A stretch of DNA of 8,379 nucleotides, from contig JAJYSI010000124.1 in the NCBI GenBank assembly GCA_021793635.1, positions 1-8,379 of the forward strand, written 5' to 3'. Position 1 is the stretch's first letter; each line of letters opens with the position of its first letter. The notes under the pieces were generated by a model that searched no databases, was not told where the DNA came from, and saw nothing but the letters and a program-made list of their open reading frames with translations. The position numbers and the translations under genes were made by a program. Positions 6,477-8,379 of the stretch are shown here, one piece after another. The DNA comes from Bacteroidota bacterium. Lineage in GTDB: Bacteria > Bacteroidota > Ignavibacteria > Ignavibacteriales > Ignavibacteriaceae.

Positions 6477-6520
6477 ATGCCTAGTTGAGGCTTGTTATAG
6501 GCTTGGTAGAGGCCTAGTAG
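6477..6520. repeat. four 11-bp tandem repeats, consensus AGGCYTRGTAG
   Basis: Units are 6477-6487 ATGCCTAGTTG, 6488-6498 AGGCTTGTTAT, 6499-6509 AGGCTTGGTAG and 6510-6520 AGGCCTAGTAG. The last three are clear copies; the first is degenerate. The period is about one helical turn and is not a multiple of three, so it is unlikely to be a coding repeat. Confidence 0.65.
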
Positions 6521-6612
6521 AAATGGGAAGAATTTGGTCAAAAACATGATGAAAATAATCACGTTTGTGACAAAAATGGTAAGGAACGAAATGACATATT
6601 GGAGTTGTGCAA

Positions 6613-6628
6613 CAGCCTCAACAGGCTG
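6613..6628. repeat. perfect inverted repeat CAGCCT-CAAC-AGGCTG
   Basis: A 6-bp perfect stem with a 4-nt loop. No T-tract follows on the plus strand, so it is not an intrinsic terminator. It overlaps the IS-end-like motif at 6602-6619. Confidence 0.5.
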
Positions 6629-6707
6629 GCATAGATTTTAGAGCAAATTCTATCGAAAGTATCAGAATCTTGTCCCGGATTATTCTGTGATGATTTTGAA
6701 ATATTGT

Positions 6708-7376
6708 CTAAAAATGGCTATTCTTTAATTTGAGTTTTTCTTTTAAGGTTGATATGCTTTCCTCGACTTCTTCGCGTGGGAGATTTCCTTTGATTAAATC
6801 TTCATCCGTTTTTTCTAATAAACGTTCGCAGAATCTTATCCCTTTTTCGATATAATTATCATCGTATTCAATCAAATTATAAATAATATTTTCAGCTTCG
6901 GCAAAATTGCCTGAAAATTCATAATAGAAGAAAAGATTTTCTTCGGTATCCATAGTTATTTCAAATTCTTTAAGCTTGGAGGTCAATAAATTAATTTTAT
7001 TTAGATGATCAGGTTCAATTATGGTAGGAGAGGTTTTCAATCCTTCGACAAAAAGAGACAAGGAACGCTCATACAAATTAATTGCCCTTTCCATATTATT
7101 CTGAAGCTCAAATATTTCGGCTTCTTCGTTAAATAAAACTCCGAACACGTAACAATTCCCCGGAAGTAATAACTCATTTTTACCGATAAGGTCGATAAGC
7201 TGTACATCGGAAATGTTGTCAACAAAATTTAAGTCTAATCCAAAGAATTCCTTTGTTACATTGTTAAGTTCAGATAATGCTGTTTTATAATCCTTGGCAT
7301 CTTTTAAGAAGACAAGTTTAGCAAGCGCTTTTACAAGCGTATCAATCATCCGCATTAAATAATCTTTTGTAAGCAT
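6708..7376 (-). CDS. DUF6483-like helical protein
   Basis: The 222-residue protein is acidic, almost wholly alpha-helical and has no signal peptide or membrane segment, so it is likely cytoplasmic. The N-terminus, DYLMRMIDTLVKALAKL (5-21), followed by a charged segment with DYKTAL and GLDL, matches the opening of DUF6483 proteins known mainly from Firmicutes. The later LPREEVEESI (199-208) is another shared feature as I recall the family. Residues about 81-112 (EEAEIFELQNNMERAINLYERSL) and 143-190 read like TPR-type helix pairs. Function is unknown; a scaffold or partner-binding role is a guess. The ATG start is kept because it gives the family's usual N-terminus, though no clear SD precedes it. 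It is 129 nt downstream of the oxidoreductase gene and may be transcribed separately. Confidence 0.65.
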   Translation of the reverse strand: MLTKDYLMRMIDTLVKALAKLVFLKDAKDYKTALSELNNVTKEFFGLDLNFVDNISDVQLIDLIGKNELLLPGNCYVFGVLFNEEAEIFELQNNMERAINLYERSLSLFVEGLKTSPTIIEPDHLNKINLLTSKLKEFEITMDTEENLFFYYEFSGNFAEAENIIYNLIEYDDNYIEKGIRFCERLLEKTDEDLIKGNLPREEVEESISTLKEKLKLKNSHF

Positions 7377-7505
7377 AAAAATTATAACTGATTTATTTTT
7401 GTTTTTCTAATTTAGCATTAATTTAATTATTTATGTGAAAAGTTAATTGCGTTTAGAATTCGCTTTATAAAATGCGCAGCGATAAGTTTAGTCCATGAAA
7501 ATTTT

Positions 7506-8379
7506 TTAGTCAAGTTTTACGACTACCCTACCTGTAATATTTCCTCGAAGTATCAAATCGATTTTCCCACTCAATTCTTCAAGAGAGCATTCGGATGTGA
7601 TTAGATGCAAAGTATTAGGTTTCCATTCACCTGCTAATTTATTCCATAACATTTTTCTAATATTTATATTACAATGTGCAGAATCGCTTCCTAATAATTT
7701 AACTCCGCGGAGAATAAAAGGATAAACGGAAGTGTTAAGAATAGGCGACTGAGTAAGTCCACATGCCGCAATAGAACCACCATAAACTGTTGATTTGATT
7801 GCGGTAGCAAGAATATTTCCGCCAACGGAATCAATTACTGCTGCCCATCTTATTGGTAAAAGCGCCTTACCGGACTTGTCGTCAATACTTTCTCGATTAA
7901 TGATTCTTGAGGCGCCGATATTTTTTAAAAAAGATTCCTTATCTATTTTTCCCGTAACAGCAGTTATTTTTTTATAACCGGCTTTAGATAAAATTGCAAT
8001 TGACAACGAGCCAACTCCGCCTGTTGCGCCGGTAATTAAAATGTTTTCTTTAGACATATGGTCTAATCCATTTGCTTCAAGATTATGAAGAGATAACGCC
8101 GCTGTAAAACCGGCGGTTCCGTATATCATAGATTCTTTTAAGGTCATACTTTTCGGAAGCTTTATTACCCAATCAGAAGGAACGCGAATAAATTGTCCGT
8201 ATCCGCCCGGAGTGTTCATGCCGAGGTCGAATCCTGTAACGATGACTTCATCTCCGGCGATAAAATCTTTTTTAGTTGATTCAACAACAATGCCTGCAGC
8301 ATCAATTCCCGGTGTGTGCGGATATCGTCTTGTAATTCCTTTATTTCCAGATGCCGATAAAGCGTCCTTATAATTCAAC
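7506..8379 (-). CDS. YhdH/AcuI-type medium-chain NADPH-dependent reductase (5' end beyond window)
   Basis: About 290 C-terminal residues are visible; the gene runs off the right edge. The first visible full codon is TTG encoding the Leu of the family's SLNYKDAL motif, not a start. About 35-40 residues should be missing compared with the ~324-residue family length. Markers in order of visible residue are YPHTPGIDAAG (19-29), GGYGQFIRVP (58-67), GTAGFTA (87-93), the Rossmann motif GATGGVG (117-123), DSVGG (183-187) and the terminal GRVVVKLD. These place it in the YhdH/YhfP branch of the MDR superfamily, zinc-independent enzymes that reduce enoyl-type substrates; AcuI reduces acryloyl-CoA to propionyl-CoA with NADPH. 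The substrate here is not known and AcuI activity should not be assumed. The neighbouring DUF6483-like gene gives no pathway clue. Confidence 0.9.
   Translation of the reverse strand, partial: LNYKDALSASGNKGITRRYPHTPGIDAAGIVVESTKKDFIAGDEVIVTGFDLGMNTPGGYGQFIRVPSDWVIKLPKSMTLKESMIYGTAGFTAALSLHNLEANGLDHMSKENILITGATGGVGSLSIAILSKAGYKKITAVTGKIDKESFLKNIGASRIINRESIDDKSGKALLPIRWAAVIDSVGGNILATAIKSTVYGGSIAACGLTQSPILNTSVYPFILRGVKLLGSDSAHCNINIRKMLWNKLAGEWKPNTLHLITSECSLEELSGKIDLILRGNITGRVVVKLD

Larger units (their letters stand above)
6134..6707. other. 574-nt gene-poor region with several small sequence structures
   Basis: No credible gene is visible on either strand; the longest ATG-initiated frames I translated here are about 31-32 codons and lack a good SD. 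From left to right it holds the leader of the DUF6600 gene (minus), a 13-nt palindrome (6308-6320), a TATATTTG box (6363-6370), a strong plus-strand terminator (6428-6453), four 11-bp tandem repeats (6477-6520), an 18-nt motif like an IS end (6602-6619) and an overlapping hairpin (6613-6628). The density of stops and short repeats suggests decayed or mobile-derived DNA rather than a simple spacer (inference). Confidence 0.6.

Noticed and set aside
6454..6549. 31-codon plus-strand ORF starting right after the terminator T-tract
   Set aside because: It has no SD, lies just after a terminator, and is partly made of the 11-bp tandem repeats.
7377..7505. Weak CGCT...AGCG stem downstream of the oxidoreductase gene
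   Set aside because: Only 4 bp with a long loop and no T-tract; not convincing as a terminator.

Overview
The window is AT-rich, and almost every gene lies on the minus strand. The protein families point to the Bacteroidota/Ignavibacteriota side of the FCB group. These are a secreted M1 aminopeptidase with a HEAT-like tail, a DUF4286 protein, a DUF6600 (YXWGXW-type) lipoprotein, a DUF6483-like protein and a YhdH/AcuI oxidoreductase. A Bacteroidetes-style promoter (TTG ... TAnnTTT) fits this. Assignment to Ignavibacteria is an inference from gene style; no rRNA or other marker is present.

Layout: (1) 49-345, plus strand, a small single-pass membrane protein of unknown function. (2) 375-4727, minus strand, a probable operon transcribed right to left: DUF4286 protein, M1 aminopeptidase with HEAT-like C-terminus, short CDF-like metal transporter (GTG start overlapping the M1 stop by 4 nt), and a secreted LolA-like/outer-membrane lipoprotein-sorting-type protein (TTG start). 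(3) 4728-5047, an intergenic region with what looks like a complete, free-standing small RNA gene on the plus strand (about 4953-5036): promoter, one long hairpin with a C-rich loop, and an intrinsic terminator hairpin whose loop is also C-rich. (4) 5048-6133, minus strand, a DUF6600 lipoprotein with a Pro-rich repeat and a very basic tail. (5) 6134-6707, 574 nt without a convincing gene, holding a 13-nt palindrome, a strong plus-strand terminator, four 11-bp tandem repeats, a perfect 6-bp hairpin and an 18-nt motif resembling an insertion-sequence end. (6) 6708-7376, minus strand, a DUF6483-like helical protein. (7) 7506 to the right edge, minus strand, the C-terminal ~290 residues of a YhdH/AcuI-type medium-chain reductase, cut by the window.

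The protein genes are mostly ordinary housekeeping or envelope genes. The best candidates for something undescribed are the compact sRNA at ~4953-5036 and the CDF-like transporter, in which the usual TM5 HxxxD metal site reads CxxxC. A second, weaker plus-strand transcription unit may end at 6453. No CRISPR array, tRNA, rRNA or intact mobile element was seen.
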